Source: Desulfuromonadales bacterium (lineage in GTDB: Bacteria; Desulfobacterota; Desulfuromonadia; Geobacterales; Pseudopelobacteraceae). Taken from it: DNA of 64,000 nucleotides. This document shows positions 43,871 to 52,292 of this stretch, piece by piece; position 1 is the first letter of the stretch, and each line of letters opens with the position of its first letter. Both the position numbers and the translations under genes were made by a program. The DNA lies in NCBI GenBank assembly GCA_013349405.1, contig DUZS01000002.1, positions 62,001-126,000 of the forward strand, written 5' to 3'. Under the pieces are notes generated by a model. It saw nothing but the letters and a program-made list of their open reading frames with translations. It did not search any database and was not told the origin of the DNA.

Positions 43871-44926
43871 ATGCTGATGAGTTGGCTGGCAGAGACGGTA
43901 TGCGCTCTACAGGAAAAGGGGGATGATCTGGCGCTGGTAACAGTGATCAGTAAATCTGGGTCAGCGCCCTGCCTGGCAGGAGCGAAGATGACGGTATGCG
44001 CTGATGGGACCTTCAACGGCACAGTTGGCGGCGGAGTGCTGGAGGCGGCAGCTCAGAAACGGGCAGTCCGGGTTTTTAAATCAGGCTGTGCCGAAATTAT
44101 GTCTTTTGATCTCTCGGGCGCGGACGCCGCCAGCATGCAGATGATTTGTGGCGGTAACGTCAAGCTACTGGTAGATTTCATTCCGGCATCAGCACCGAAT
44201 ATCGAACTGTTCCGCAGATTGCGCGGTGCCCTGCAGGTCGGCGAGAAATGTTACCTGATAACCTCACTTGGAGTAGTCGGCGGGGAAAAACAGCAGTCGA
44301 AGCTCACCCTGGTTCTGGAAGATCGCTCCTTGAGCGGTGAATTTCCATACCCGCACGAATGGCTGGATCAGCTGGTTGAAAAGGCGAGCCGCTCAACCTA
44401 CCCGGTTGTGGAGACAATTGACGACCAGCAGTTTGTGGTTGAACGCTGCTACATTCCCAGCACTCTGTACATCTATGGGGCTGGGCATGTATCGCAACAA
44501 CTGGCGCTTCTCGCTGAGACCGTTGATTTTCAAACGGTTATCCTCGACGACCGTGACGAATTTGCCAACCGGGATCGTTTTCCCAAAGCCGATGTGATTA
44601 CCGTGCTTGACTCTTTTGAGGAATGCTTCAAGGATTTTGATCTGGACGGTGACAGCTATGTGGTTATCGTTACCAGGGGGCATCAGCACGACAAAACGGT
44701 GCTGGCTCAGGCCTTACGCACCGGGGCGGGCTACATCGGCATGATGGGGAGCCACCGCAAGCGGGATGAACTGCTTAAAGTCCTGCAGCAGGAGGGCTTC
44801 TCCAAAGAGGCACTTGAGCAGGTACACTGCCCGATCGGTCTGGATATCAAGGCTGCCACAACCGGCGAGATTGCCGTCAGTATCGTGGCAGAGCTGATTC
44901 AGACGCGGGCGCAGGCGATAACATAG
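43871..44926 (+). CDS. XdhC/CoxI-family Moco maturation protein
   Basis: 351 residues. N-terminal XdhC motif region GSAPCLAGAKMTV and GTVGGGVLEAAAQ; C-terminal Rossmann domain with LYIYGAGHVSQQLALLAE (about 200), VILDDRDEFANRDRFP and VTRGHQHD. XdhC binds Moco, promotes its sulfuration and hands it to the xanthine-oxidase-family apoenzyme. It belongs functionally to the MOP hydroxylase encoded 6 kb upstream. Two bases separate it from the next gene. Confidence 0.92.
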   Translation: MLMSWLAETVCALQEKGDDLALVTVISKSGSAPCLAGAKMTVCADGTFNGTVGGGVLEAAAQKRAVRVFKSGCAEIMSFDLSGADAASMQMICGGNVKLLVDFIPASAPNIELFRRLRGALQVGEKCYLITSLGVVGGEKQQSKLTLVLEDRSLSGEFPYPHEWLDQLVEKASRSTYPVVETIDDQQFVVERCYIPSTLYIYGAGHVSQQLALLAETVDFQTVILDDRDEFANRDRFPKADVITVLDSFEECFKDFDLDGDSYVVIVTRGHQHDKTVLAQALRTGAGYIGMMGSHRKRDELLKVLQQEGFSKEALEQVHCPIGLDIKAATTGEIAVSIVAELIQTRAQAIT

Positions 44927-44927
44927 T

Positions 44928-46055
44928 ATGAGAGGCCCCGTTACTGCCATAATACTCGCCGCTGGCTATTCGTCCCGCATGGGGGCATTCAAACAGCTCT
45001 TGCCGTTTGGAAACTCGACGGCGCTGGAGCAGGTTATAGCCCTCTTTCGGAGCGCCGGAATTGAGGATATCCGTGTTGTTATCGGCCACCGTGCAGCGGA
45101 ATTGCTGCCGCTGCTGAGAACCCTGAATGTCCGGTCACTGCTGAACGAGCGCTATCACGAAGGTATGTTTTCCTCGGTAGTGGCAGCTGCCGAAAGCCTC
45201 GACGCAGCAACAGACGCATTCCTGCTGCTGCCGGTTGATATTCCGCTGGTGCGGTCCGGCACGATTGAACTTCTCCTCCGCCGGCATCAGCAGAGTACCG
45301 CAGGCATCCTCTATCCGTCATTTCGCGGCACACGGGGGCATCCACCACTGATTTCTGCTTCGTATCGGGAGAAAATTTTATCATGGGACGGCAGCGGCGG
45401 ACTGAATGGGCTCCTGATGAAACATGAAAGTGATTCGGCCACTGTTGAATGCGGTGACGAAGGCGTCCTTCTCGACATGGACACTCAGGAGGATTACGAA
45501 CGGCTGCGGAACATGCTGCGAGAAGAAGCTATTCCATCCAGACAAACATGCGAACAGCTGATGACTGAGCGATTCGGTTCTGACAGTCCGGTTGCTGCAC
45601 ATTGCAGTGTTGTGGCCGGGGTAGCGCTGCAACTGGCAGGGAAGCTGAACAATAACGGGTATCATTTTGATCTGCCCTTGATCGAAGCGGCGGCACTGCT
45701 CCATGATGTGGCAAAAGGCAGCTCTCACCACGCCGCAGTCGGGGCCGACATGCTGAGCAATATGGGGTACGGCGCAATCGCCGGGCTCATTGCCGTCCAC
45801 ATGGAGCTTCCTCCGCGCCCTCAGGCTTCGCTCGATGCTGCTGAACTCCTCTATCTTGCAGATAAACTGGTGGAGGGAACACGGATCGTTCCGCTTGAGA
45901 CACGCTGCCAACGCCAAATTGCACGCCATGTCGCAGATCCCGCTTGCGTTGAAGCAATTACCCGCCGATTTGAGAGAGCTACCGGGATACGTGAAATGGT
46001 GGAGTCGCAACTCGGAGTCCCGGTTGCAGAGGTGTTAATGGATGTTCAATCATGA
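44928..46055 (+). CDS. MobA/MocA-like nucleotidyltransferase fused to an HD domain
   Basis: 375 residues. Residues 1-195 are a MobA/MocA NTP transferase: ILAAGYSSRMGAFKQLLPF, LPVDIPLVRSGTIE and RGTRGHPPLIS. Residues about 205-375 carry an HD phosphohydrolase (AALLHDVAKGSSHH, IAVHMELP). MocA adds CMP to molybdopterin for xanthine-oxidase-family enzymes, so this is the expected cofactor-finishing step for MOP. The HD part might turn over a nucleotide or cofactor form. I recall the same fusion next to Desulfovibrio MOP genes (DVU_1551 type). Confidence 0.88.
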   Translation: MRGPVTAIILAAGYSSRMGAFKQLLPFGNSTALEQVIALFRSAGIEDIRVVIGHRAAELLPLLRTLNVRSLLNERYHEGMFSSVVAAAESLDAATDAFLLLPVDIPLVRSGTIELLLRRHQQSTAGILYPSFRGTRGHPPLISASYREKILSWDGSGGLNGLLMKHESDSATVECGDEGVLLDMDTQEDYERLRNMLREEAIPSRQTCEQLMTERFGSDSPVAAHCSVVAGVALQLAGKLNNNGYHFDLPLIEAAALLHDVAKGSSHHAAVGADMLSNMGYGAIAGLIAVHMELPPRPQASLDAAELLYLADKLVEGTRIVPLETRCQRQIARHVADPACVEAITRRFERATGIREMVESQLGVPVAEVLMDVQS

Positions 46056-46687
46056 ATCGTGCCGGACACATTCCGGGATCATGCACGGTATATCTGCTTC
46101 GGCACGGTGATTCGAGCATTGACAGCGTCCGCCGTTTTATTGGTCAGTTCGAAAGTTCATTAAATGAGGCAGGACGCTTACAGGCTGAGTGGTGGCATCA
46201 GGAACTTGCCGGAATCCCGTTCAGCGGCTTCTATTGCAGCGCTCTGCAACGCTCCATCGAAACCGCCCGGATCATCGCTCAGCCGCACCACTCTTCTGTA
46301 ACTATCCTGCCGGGTCTGAATGAAATCAACCTCGGCAGTTGGGACGGCATGCCGATCAGTGAAGTAAAACGACGATTTCCAGTGGAGTACCAACTGCGTG
46401 GTGCCGATCTTGCCGGTTACCGCCCCCCTGGCGGAGAAAGTTTTGCCGACCTTTCAGCCCGTGTACTGACAACCTTTGAAAAAATTATTCAACATTTCTG
46501 CGGGAACCTGCTGATCGTCGGGCATGCCGGAGTTAACCGGGTCATCCTGTGTCACCTGCTCGGTATGCAATTGGCCAATCTCTTTTGCCTTGGGCAGGAA
46601 TACGGTTGCCTGAATATTCTCGAATATTCCAGAAAAGCCTCGGTAATACTTCGGCTTAATGTCCCGGCTAAAATACCGCACCGTTGA
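46052..46687 (+). CDS. Histidine phosphatase family protein
   Basis: 211 residues. The catalytic LLRHGDS (about 18), SALQRSIETARII, the proton-donor Glu region LNEINLGSWDG and the second His in IVGHAGVNRVI are all present. It overlaps the upstream gene by 4 bases. It resembles alpha-ribazole phosphatase (CobC/PhpB), but no cobalamin gene is nearby. A phosphatase acting on a cofactor intermediate of the module is possible. Confidence 0.85.
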   Translation: MNRAGHIPGSCTVYLLRHGDSSIDSVRRFIGQFESSLNEAGRLQAEWWHQELAGIPFSGFYCSALQRSIETARIIAQPHHSSVTILPGLNEINLGSWDGMPISEVKRRFPVEYQLRGADLAGYRPPGGESFADLSARVLTTFEKIIQHFCGNLLIVGHAGVNRVILCHLLGMQLANLFCLGQEYGCLNILEYSRKASVILRLNVPAKIPHR

Positions 46688-46695
46688 GAAAAAAA

Positions 46696-46860
46696 ATGAT
46701 CTGTCCGAAATGTAAAGAAAAAAACAAAATGAAGAAGATAGTATTCAAAGATGAGCCGATGTATATCTGTTTGTGCGGCTGGAACGGGTCTTTTGAGTAT
46801 TATCTGGAACGGCTCAATATCGAAATTAAACGGATGTACCCTTTCGGCTTTCCTCAATAA
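46696..46860 (+). CDS. Small zinc-ribbon-like protein
   Basis: 54 residues beginning 8 bases after the phosphatase stop. CPKC and CLCGW pairs give a zinc-ribbon pattern. The ribosome binding site is weak (GTTGAG). The reading frame and tight spacing support a real gene, of unknown function. Confidence 0.5.
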   Translation: MICPKCKEKNKMKKIVFKDEPMYICLCGWNGSFEYYLERLNIEIKRMYPFGFPQ

Positions 46861-46895
46861 CAATTTAATCCGGCCAAATCAAGGGAGTAAAAAAC

Positions 46896-47276
46896 ATGGT
46901 CAAAATATCATCTGAACCGATCGATCCTTCAAAAGTATACGACCTGATTGCAAAATGCGGAGCAGGTTCGATCGTATTTCACTATGCTGTAGTCAAGCCA
47001 ATGGCAGGTGTAGGAGGAACAACATTCTACATTGATTATGCCTCCAGTGATGATACCGAGGCAGAACTGGACGGGATTGCAGATGCACTGAAAACTGATT
47101 ACATCGTAGAGGATATACTGCTGATCAGGCGAACCGGCCGACTTGTTCTTGGTGACATAATCTCGCTTGTTGCCGCCAGTTCAACTAATAGTCAAGATGC
47201 CTTAGAAGCGTGTAGACAGGGTATAAACCTATTGAAAAAAATGAAGTCAATTGTTAAGAATGAGTCTCGTAACTAG
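46896..47276 (+). CDS. Divergent MoaE-like protein
   Basis: 126 residues with GGGAG upstream. The alignment pattern to MoaE (molybdopterin synthase large subunit) is visible: AGSIVFHYAV at the start, LLIRRTGRLVLGDIISLVAAS in the middle (MoaE H-R-x-G-x-L-x-x-G-x), and LEACRQGINLLKKMKSIVKNE at the end. MoaE's substrate-binding Arg and HR residues are partly replaced, so it may be a specialised or inactive paralogue. It closes the MOP/cofactor module. Confidence 0.65.
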   Translation: MVKISSEPIDPSKVYDLIAKCGAGSIVFHYAVVKPMAGVGGTTFYIDYASSDDTEAELDGIADALKTDYIVEDILLIRRTGRLVLGDIISLVAASSTNSQDALEACRQGINLLKKMKSIVKNESRN

Positions 47277-47344
47277 CGTGGCTGGAGATCATAAAGTGTT
47301 AGATTTCCATACATTCCGAATAATCATAAAGGCGTAAAGAGCAA

Positions 47345-47469
47345 ATGGATGCCAAAGTCAAAGCGATGCTTGAGAAGTACGGTGTAACCCCAGCTTTGGC
47401 AAGGATAGAGGTGCGGAGCTGTTGGAGTATTTCCTTGAGACCAAAACGGTAATCATCAAGGTTGCCTGA
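47345..47469 (+). pseudogene. Short frameshifted coding remnant
   Basis: An ATG frame reads MDAKVKAMLEKYGVTPAL and then shifts: the sensible continuation KDRGAELLEYFLETKTVIIK lies in another frame and ends in TGA. One base change near 47395-47400 would join them into about 41 codons. Identity unknown. The rest of 47277-47344 holds nothing recognisable. Confidence 0.4.
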
Positions 47470-47498
47470 TGATGCAATAAGTACGCTTGTGCAGAGGC

Positions 47499-47536
47499 CA
47501 TCCCGAGGGAAAGGGACAACTTTTTCCCTCGGGATG
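47499..47536. terminator. Strong hairpin at the end of the benzoyl-CoA reductase operon
   Basis: CATCCCGAGGGAAA and TTTCCCTCGGGATG are 14-base inverted arms. It lies 32 bases past the minus-strand aldehyde dehydrogenase stop and probably ends transcription from both sides. Confidence 0.6.
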
Positions 47537-47567
47537 TCGTATTATATTGAAGGTGCAAATATGCTCG

Positions 47568-48989
47568 CTATTTCTGGATTTTGACCGTCTGTATCGAGGT
47601 GTATTCAGTCAAGCCGTCCCGGGCGAATTCCACCCCGAAACCCGACTGCTTGACGCCGCCAAAAGGTGCATTCGGCTGAATGGCTGCGTGAGTATTCACC
47701 CAGGCGCTTCCGCATTCCAGCTGCATTGCGAGGGCTTTTGCTTTTGGAATATCACTGGACCAGACAGATCCTCCCAAGCCAAAAGGACTGCTGTTCGCCC
47801 GGTTGATTGCGTCATTGATGCCTGTATATTTTATGATCGGCAATATCGGTCCGAATTGCTCCTCATCAACCAAGCGCACTCCATCACTGACATCAGCAAC
47901 TAATGTGGCTGGATAGAAAAAGCCTGGACCTTTGGTTTGTCTGCCACCGGAGAGAAACCTGCCACCGGCTTTTCTGGCATCCTCTGCCAGTTCAATAACC
48001 AGATCAAGCTGATCTTTATTTTGCAGGGGGCCAAGGTCTACGCCCGCATCGAGTCCGTTGCCGGTTACCACTGCTTGGGCTATTTCGGCCAGGGCAGCAC
48101 ACAAACTTTCGTAGATATCTTCGTGCACATAGAGCCGTTTCAAAGCGGCACAGGTCTGACCGTTATTATTGAAAGCGGCAGCAAATATTTTCGGCGCAAC
48201 ATCAGTCACGTTGACATCGGGCAGTACTATACCGGCATCGTTTCCGCCCAGTTCCAGAGTCAGCCGTTTGAGATTACTGCTGGCATTTTGCATGATTTGT
48301 CTACCGGTCGGCGTAGAACCGGTAAAGACGATCTTGCTGATGCCCGGATGTCTTGCCATGGCACTTCCGATACCTGTCTCGGCGGTAACTATGTTGAGGA
48401 CTCCCGGTGGCAGTATCTGATTGGCAATCTCGACAAAACGTATTGTTGCCAGCGGAGTCAGGGACGATGGTTTGATCACGACCGTATTACCGGTTCGCAA
48501 TGCGGGCATGACATGCCAGATTGCAATCATCAGCGGCCAGTTCCAGGGAGGGATGGAGCCAACTACACCAAGGGGCTTGCGATGAACCTCAATGTAGGCA
48601 TCATCATTATCCTGAATTATCTCGACCGGCAGGCTCAGTTCGGCGGTGGCAAGCGTCCAGGCAATTGATCCACCGACCTCCATCCCGGACCCGATTCCTT
48701 GATAACCAGCCAACGGTTTACCCATCTCCATGGTCAGCAACTTCATCAGTTCTTCCTGATTTTGTGCAATAGCATCGGCAATCTCGTGGAGCTTCTGAGC
48801 ACGCACAGAATCATCCACGGCACTCCAAAGCGCAAAGGCCCTTTGAGCAGCTTCAACAGCAAGGTCAAGATGGATAATATTAGCGCTCGGGCATTGAGCA
48901 ATGACTTCCTCGGTAGCAGGATTAATGACATTGAAATATCTTTCGGTGGATACTGACTTACCATCAATAATCAGATTAAACTTTTTCAT
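47568..48989 (-). CDS. NAD-dependent aldehyde dehydrogenase, last gene of the bcr operon
   Basis: 473 residues from the ATG at 48989 (AAGGAGCG 4-5 bases upstream); an in-frame start at 49019 is less likely. Catalytic Glu in LELGGNDAGIVL and Cys in NNNGQTCAALKRLY, with the NAD-binding PPWNWPLMIAI region. It oxidises an aldehyde to the acid without Mo or W. It follows the radical SAM gene by 77 bases on the same strand and so is probably in the riboswitch-controlled operon with bcrCBAD. In an aromatic pathway it could make benzoate from benzaldehyde, replacing a tungsten aldehyde oxidoreductase (inference). Confidence 0.9.
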   Translation of the reverse strand: MKKFNLIIDGKSVSTERYFNVINPATEEVIAQCPSANIIHLDLAVEAAQRAFALWSAVDDSVRAQKLHEIADAIAQNQEELMKLLTMEMGKPLAGYQGIGSGMEVGGSIAWTLATAELSLPVEIIQDNDDAYIEVHRKPLGVVGSIPPWNWPLMIAIWHVMPALRTGNTVVIKPSSLTPLATIRFVEIANQILPPGVLNIVTAETGIGSAMARHPGISKIVFTGSTPTGRQIMQNASSNLKRLTLELGGNDAGIVLPDVNVTDVAPKIFAAAFNNNGQTCAALKRLYVHEDIYESLCAALAEIAQAVVTGNGLDAGVDLGPLQNKDQLDLVIELAEDARKAGGRFLSGGRQTKGPGFFYPATLVADVSDGVRLVDEEQFGPILPIIKYTGINDAINRANSSPFGLGGSVWSSDIPKAKALAMQLECGSAWVNTHAAIQPNAPFGGVKQSGFGVEFARDGLTEYTSIQTVKIQK

Positions 48990-49066
48990 AGTACGCTCCT
49001 TGAGTTTAGTGACTTCCATGATTCAAAATTACATTCATTCAGTTGTTATATCTATGAGAGACTGTA

Positions 49067-50389
49067 TCAGCTCAGACACTGAAATACTCCGGTACACCAG
49101 AGGCATGACCCGCAGGGGACAGTTCTGATGTGGCAGTCCTGTTCGAATTCCTCGGCTTGCACATAATCGCATGGCGCCACACCACAGCTGGCGCAAAATG
49201 CATAATCGTATGCAATCACATCGTTGCGAAACGAACTGAATTCTGGGGCATTCCAGATGTGCAGAATATCCTGATGAGCCAGATTGCCGAATGTTTTGGT
49301 TTTTACGGCCTGATTCCAGCCATTGGCAAAACAGTTGTAGCGGTGCCACAAAAAATAGCAGGGTGAAATGTCACCGTTCCACGAAACAAAGGCGCTGCCT
49401 TCTTCAACAAAGCTGCATTTCCGTTGCTCTTTAAGAGTCAACTCCGGTAAACGCAGCTCTAATCCGGTCTTGTTGGCCACTTCCGTTGCCTTGCCAAATA
49501 TCGCAGTATTCTCCTCGAGCCTCTCGTGCTCAACCTGGAGAAGTTTTTTTACGTCAAGCATGATATTTTGTTGAGCCGCTTCAGCTTTCATCGCTTCAAC
49601 CGTCGCGACGATGGCCCGTTCTTGCCGCGTGCGTTTGTATTTGAAGCGCACTTCCGAATAGCGCTGAATATCAATGCCGGACTTGAGTGCCCTCCTGCGC
49701 CACGCGTTATACAGATTAAGCGCCTGATCGGAAACTGTGCAGTAGACCGCTTCGTCGGCATGCTGTTCGCCATAGGGAAGTACGTGGGTGACGATGGCAA
49801 AGCTTGCTCCGCGACTGGCTGACCATTCCAGCGTTTCCGGGAGTCCTTTGATATTGTTTTTCATTGCCACAAATTCGATGCCAACCTTTACGTCAGGCCG
49901 ATTGCACTGTTTCTTGGCACTCCTCAAGGCAGACAGGGCCATATCAATCTCATCCACTTCGCCCCCCTCACGCATATTTTTAAACTGTTCGGGAGATATC
50001 GCATCGATGGACAGGCAGACCCTGTCCAGTCCGGCGTCAACGAGAGACTCTGCGCGGGGATGAGTCATCATCAAACCATTGCTCTGGAAACCGATCCAGC
50101 CGGACGAAGCCATCTCTGTTTTTGCCTTACGTATGAACGGCTCAAGGTGTGGATTCAGAAGCGGCTCGCCGACACCGTTGAGTACAAGCACTTCGATGTG
50201 CGGCAGTGCCGGAACAAGACGGGCAAACAGTTCAGGCGAGAAATCACCTTCACGGATCTCGCTGCCACAGTTTTGCTTTACGCACATGAAACAGCTCAGG
50301 TTACAGCGGGTTGTCGTTTCCACAAATAATTTCGTGGGAAATTCGCGCAACGCTGCCGTGGCAGGAGTATGGCATAGAGTTGCTGTCAC
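49067..50389 (-). CDS. Radical SAM/SPASM protein, putative metalloenzyme maturase
   Basis: 440 residues from a GTG that overlaps the GNAT gene stop (GTGA). The radical SAM motif CNLSCFMC is near residue 33 and LNGVGEPLLNP follows. The SPASM region near the C-terminus is Cys-rich (ISPCYF, CASCGVAPCDYV, CGSCLWCTGVFQC). I recall a Geobacter-typical family described as a metalloenzyme maturase. Inclusion with bcrCBAD suggests a modification or cluster-assembly role for the operon's enzymes. That is inferred. Confidence 0.85.
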   Translation of the reverse strand: MTATLCHTPATAALREFPTKLFVETTTRCNLSCFMCVKQNCGSEIREGDFSPELFARLVPALPHIEVLVLNGVGEPLLNPHLEPFIRKAKTEMASSGWIGFQSNGLMMTHPRAESLVDAGLDRVCLSIDAISPEQFKNMREGGEVDEIDMALSALRSAKKQCNRPDVKVGIEFVAMKNNIKGLPETLEWSASRGASFAIVTHVLPYGEQHADEAVYCTVSDQALNLYNAWRRRALKSGIDIQRYSEVRFKYKRTRQERAIVATVEAMKAEAAQQNIMLDVKKLLQVEHERLEENTAIFGKATEVANKTGLELRLPELTLKEQRKCSFVEEGSAFVSWNGDISPCYFLWHRYNCFANGWNQAVKTKTFGNLAHQDILHIWNAPEFSSFRNDVIAYDYAFCASCGVAPCDYVQAEEFEQDCHIRTVPCGSCLWCTGVFQCLS

Positions 50390-51366
50390 AGAACTTTGGC
50401 GAGAACCAGACGCTGGGATGTATCAAACCCGCATCGGTACAGAAAGCGCTGCAGGTCGTAATTTTCCCGCGAAACCTGAGTTCGCACCGTATCAACCTTG
50501 AGGTTGGCAAGATTAAGCAATAACTGCGAGAGCAGCGCATGCCCCACTCCTGCCCCTTTATAGGCCGGATGAACGCCGATGGTGTCAATCACCGCTTCAG
50601 CGTCAATCTTGCCGAACTCGCCAAAATCAACCCGCGCCATGATAAATCCACTCACAATGCCGTCATCCTCTGCGACTATAGAGACGCGGACTCCTGCTTC
50701 ATCGAGCATTTCACGCGACTTGGCCGCAAAGTACTCCGGATGTTCCCTACCGGTTATTTTTCCGTCAATTCTGACAACAGCGGCAAGATCCTCCTTTTTA
50801 AAGGAGCGGATCAGAATACGGTCGCGCGACAACCGGTCATAATCATTACCACCGGCACTGCTGTGCACCTGCCATTTGCTGTCCATCCTGACGGAAGCAA
50901 TTTCCACCACATCTTCACTCAGGGACGAGGTATCACGCTCAACGATCTGGCTTGACGCCAGCTTGAATCCGGTGGCAGCAAAAAAGCTCGTCATGGCGCG
51001 ATCAGACCAGGCAGATTGCGTTTTAAGCGTACGTATCCCCTTCTTCATCATAATTTCTTCAATGCCGGACAATATTTTCCTGCCAATGCCCTGACCCTGT
51101 ACTTCAGCGGCAACACCGATAACATCGAGTACTGCAACGGTATCAGGTGAGCCGAAATCGCCCTCCTGAATCCGGGCAAAAGCAAAGCCGAATAGCGTGC
51201 CGCACTCCTCTACTCCGCAGCTGATAAAGCCTTTGGGGTTTGCCATTACCTGCCCCAATAGTTTCTCGAAAAACGGTTTCCTCGGTGATCCTGTTATCCG
51301 GCTTTGAATTGCGGAAACCCGGTCCAGATCTGCGGGACATAATGGGCGAATACTATGGTTGGACAT
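50386..51366 (-). CDS. Two-domain GNAT acetyltransferase
   Basis: 326 residues from the ATG at 51366 (GGGGAACAG upstream). Two GNAT domains in tandem (about 5-150 and 170-325), each with an acetyl-CoA pyrophosphate loop: VQGQGIGRKIL in the first and YKGAGVGHALL in the second. The gene lies between bcrD and the radical SAM gene, overlapping the latter. Substrate unknown. Another single-domain GNAT begins the operon, so acylation may be part of its chemistry or its regulation. Confidence 0.85.
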   Translation of the reverse strand: MSNHSIRPLCPADLDRVSAIQSRITGSPRKPFFEKLLGQVMANPKGFISCGVEECGTLFGFAFARIQEGDFGSPDTVAVLDVIGVAAEVQGQGIGRKILSGIEEIMMKKGIRTLKTQSAWSDRAMTSFFAATGFKLASSQIVERDTSSLSEDVVEIASVRMDSKWQVHSSAGGNDYDRLSRDRILIRSFKKEDLAAVVRIDGKITGREHPEYFAAKSREMLDEAGVRVSIVAEDDGIVSGFIMARVDFGEFGKIDAEAVIDTIGVHPAYKGAGVGHALLSQLLLNLANLKVDTVRTQVSRENYDLQRFLYRCGFDTSQRLVLAKVL

Positions 51367-51427
51367 TATCTGTTCCCCTTTCATCGTTTATTTTGAGGCA
51401 TATTAACTGTCCTTCAGGTTTCAAAAC

Positions 51428-52261
51428 CTACGTAATGAGCCCTTTATTCTTCAGTTTTTCATATCTGAAGGCACCCCACAGGGCTGCCCCGATAGCGCCT
51501 GCGAACAGGGAATCTGCATGGGTGGCAACCGTTGTCGCCATCTTCTGGGCACCCATGCCGTCCTGAATTGCTTTAACCAGGCCGATATCGAGCGCCAGCC
51601 CACCGGTCATCATGACAACACCGTCTTTTACGTCAATTGATTTCAACAGCTTGATCAAACGATCTGCCATTGATTCATGGATTCCGCGCAGAATATCACA
51701 GGGGGGAATTGAGCGGGATACCATGTTGATAACATCGGTTTCCGCCAATACGGCACAGATGCTGCTGACCTTCTCCGGATTGGTGGAGGTAACCGATAAT
51801 CCGCCAATCTCATCCTGACCGATACCGAGGTAGCGGGAGATGTTCTCCAGAAACTGGCCGGACCCAGAAGCGCACTGGCTGGTCATGCGGTAATTGAGCA
51901 CCTTGCTCCGCTCGTCAATACTGATGGCGCGACCATTCAAAGCACCGATATCCAGTACCGCACGGGCATCAGGGTTGAGGTAGAGAGCGCCCCGGGCATG
52001 GGTGGTCATGGTGTAGAAATGGCCGGTCGTGTTTTTGATGCTTTCACCTTCGCCGGTAGTGGCGATGTAGTTGATCTCCTCCCGTTTCAAACCGGCCTGT
52101 TTCAGCACATAGTCAAGTGATTCTTCGACAAGTTTGTGGGAATCTCGCTGCCGGATGCGGGCGTCCCAGCGGGATACCCACTCATTTTTTTCACCTTCGA
52201 CCCGAAACAGGACGGTTTTGATAACGCCAGAGCCGACGTCAATGCCAATGGATGTAGTCAT
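51428..52261 (-). CDS. bcrD: Class I benzoyl-CoA reductase, delta (activator) subunit
   Basis: 277 residues, matching the length of Thauera BcrD (about 275). ASKHA ATPase features: GIDVGSGVIKTVLF, TGEGESIKNTTGHFYTM, LDIGALNGRAI, and the cluster-ligand Cys in SQCASGSGQFLENI with a second Cys in VSSICAVLAETDVINMVS. With BcrA it binds a [4Fe-4S] cluster and couples ATP hydrolysis to low-potential electron transfer into BcrBC. AAGGAGAAAT precedes the ATG. The order bcrC-bcrB-bcrA-bcrD is that of the Thauera operon. Confidence 0.9.
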   Translation of the reverse strand: MTTSIGIDVGSGVIKTVLFRVEGEKNEWVSRWDARIRQRDSHKLVEESLDYVLKQAGLKREEINYIATTGEGESIKNTTGHFYTMTTHARGALYLNPDARAVLDIGALNGRAISIDERSKVLNYRMTSQCASGSGQFLENISRYLGIGQDEIGGLSVTSTNPEKVSSICAVLAETDVINMVSRSIPPCDILRGIHESMADRLIKLLKSIDVKDGVVMMTGGLALDIGLVKAIQDGMGAQKMATTVATHADSLFAGAIGAALWGAFRYEKLKNKGLIT

Positions 52262-52292
52262 ATATTTCTCCTTATTCTGATATCAGGTCTCA

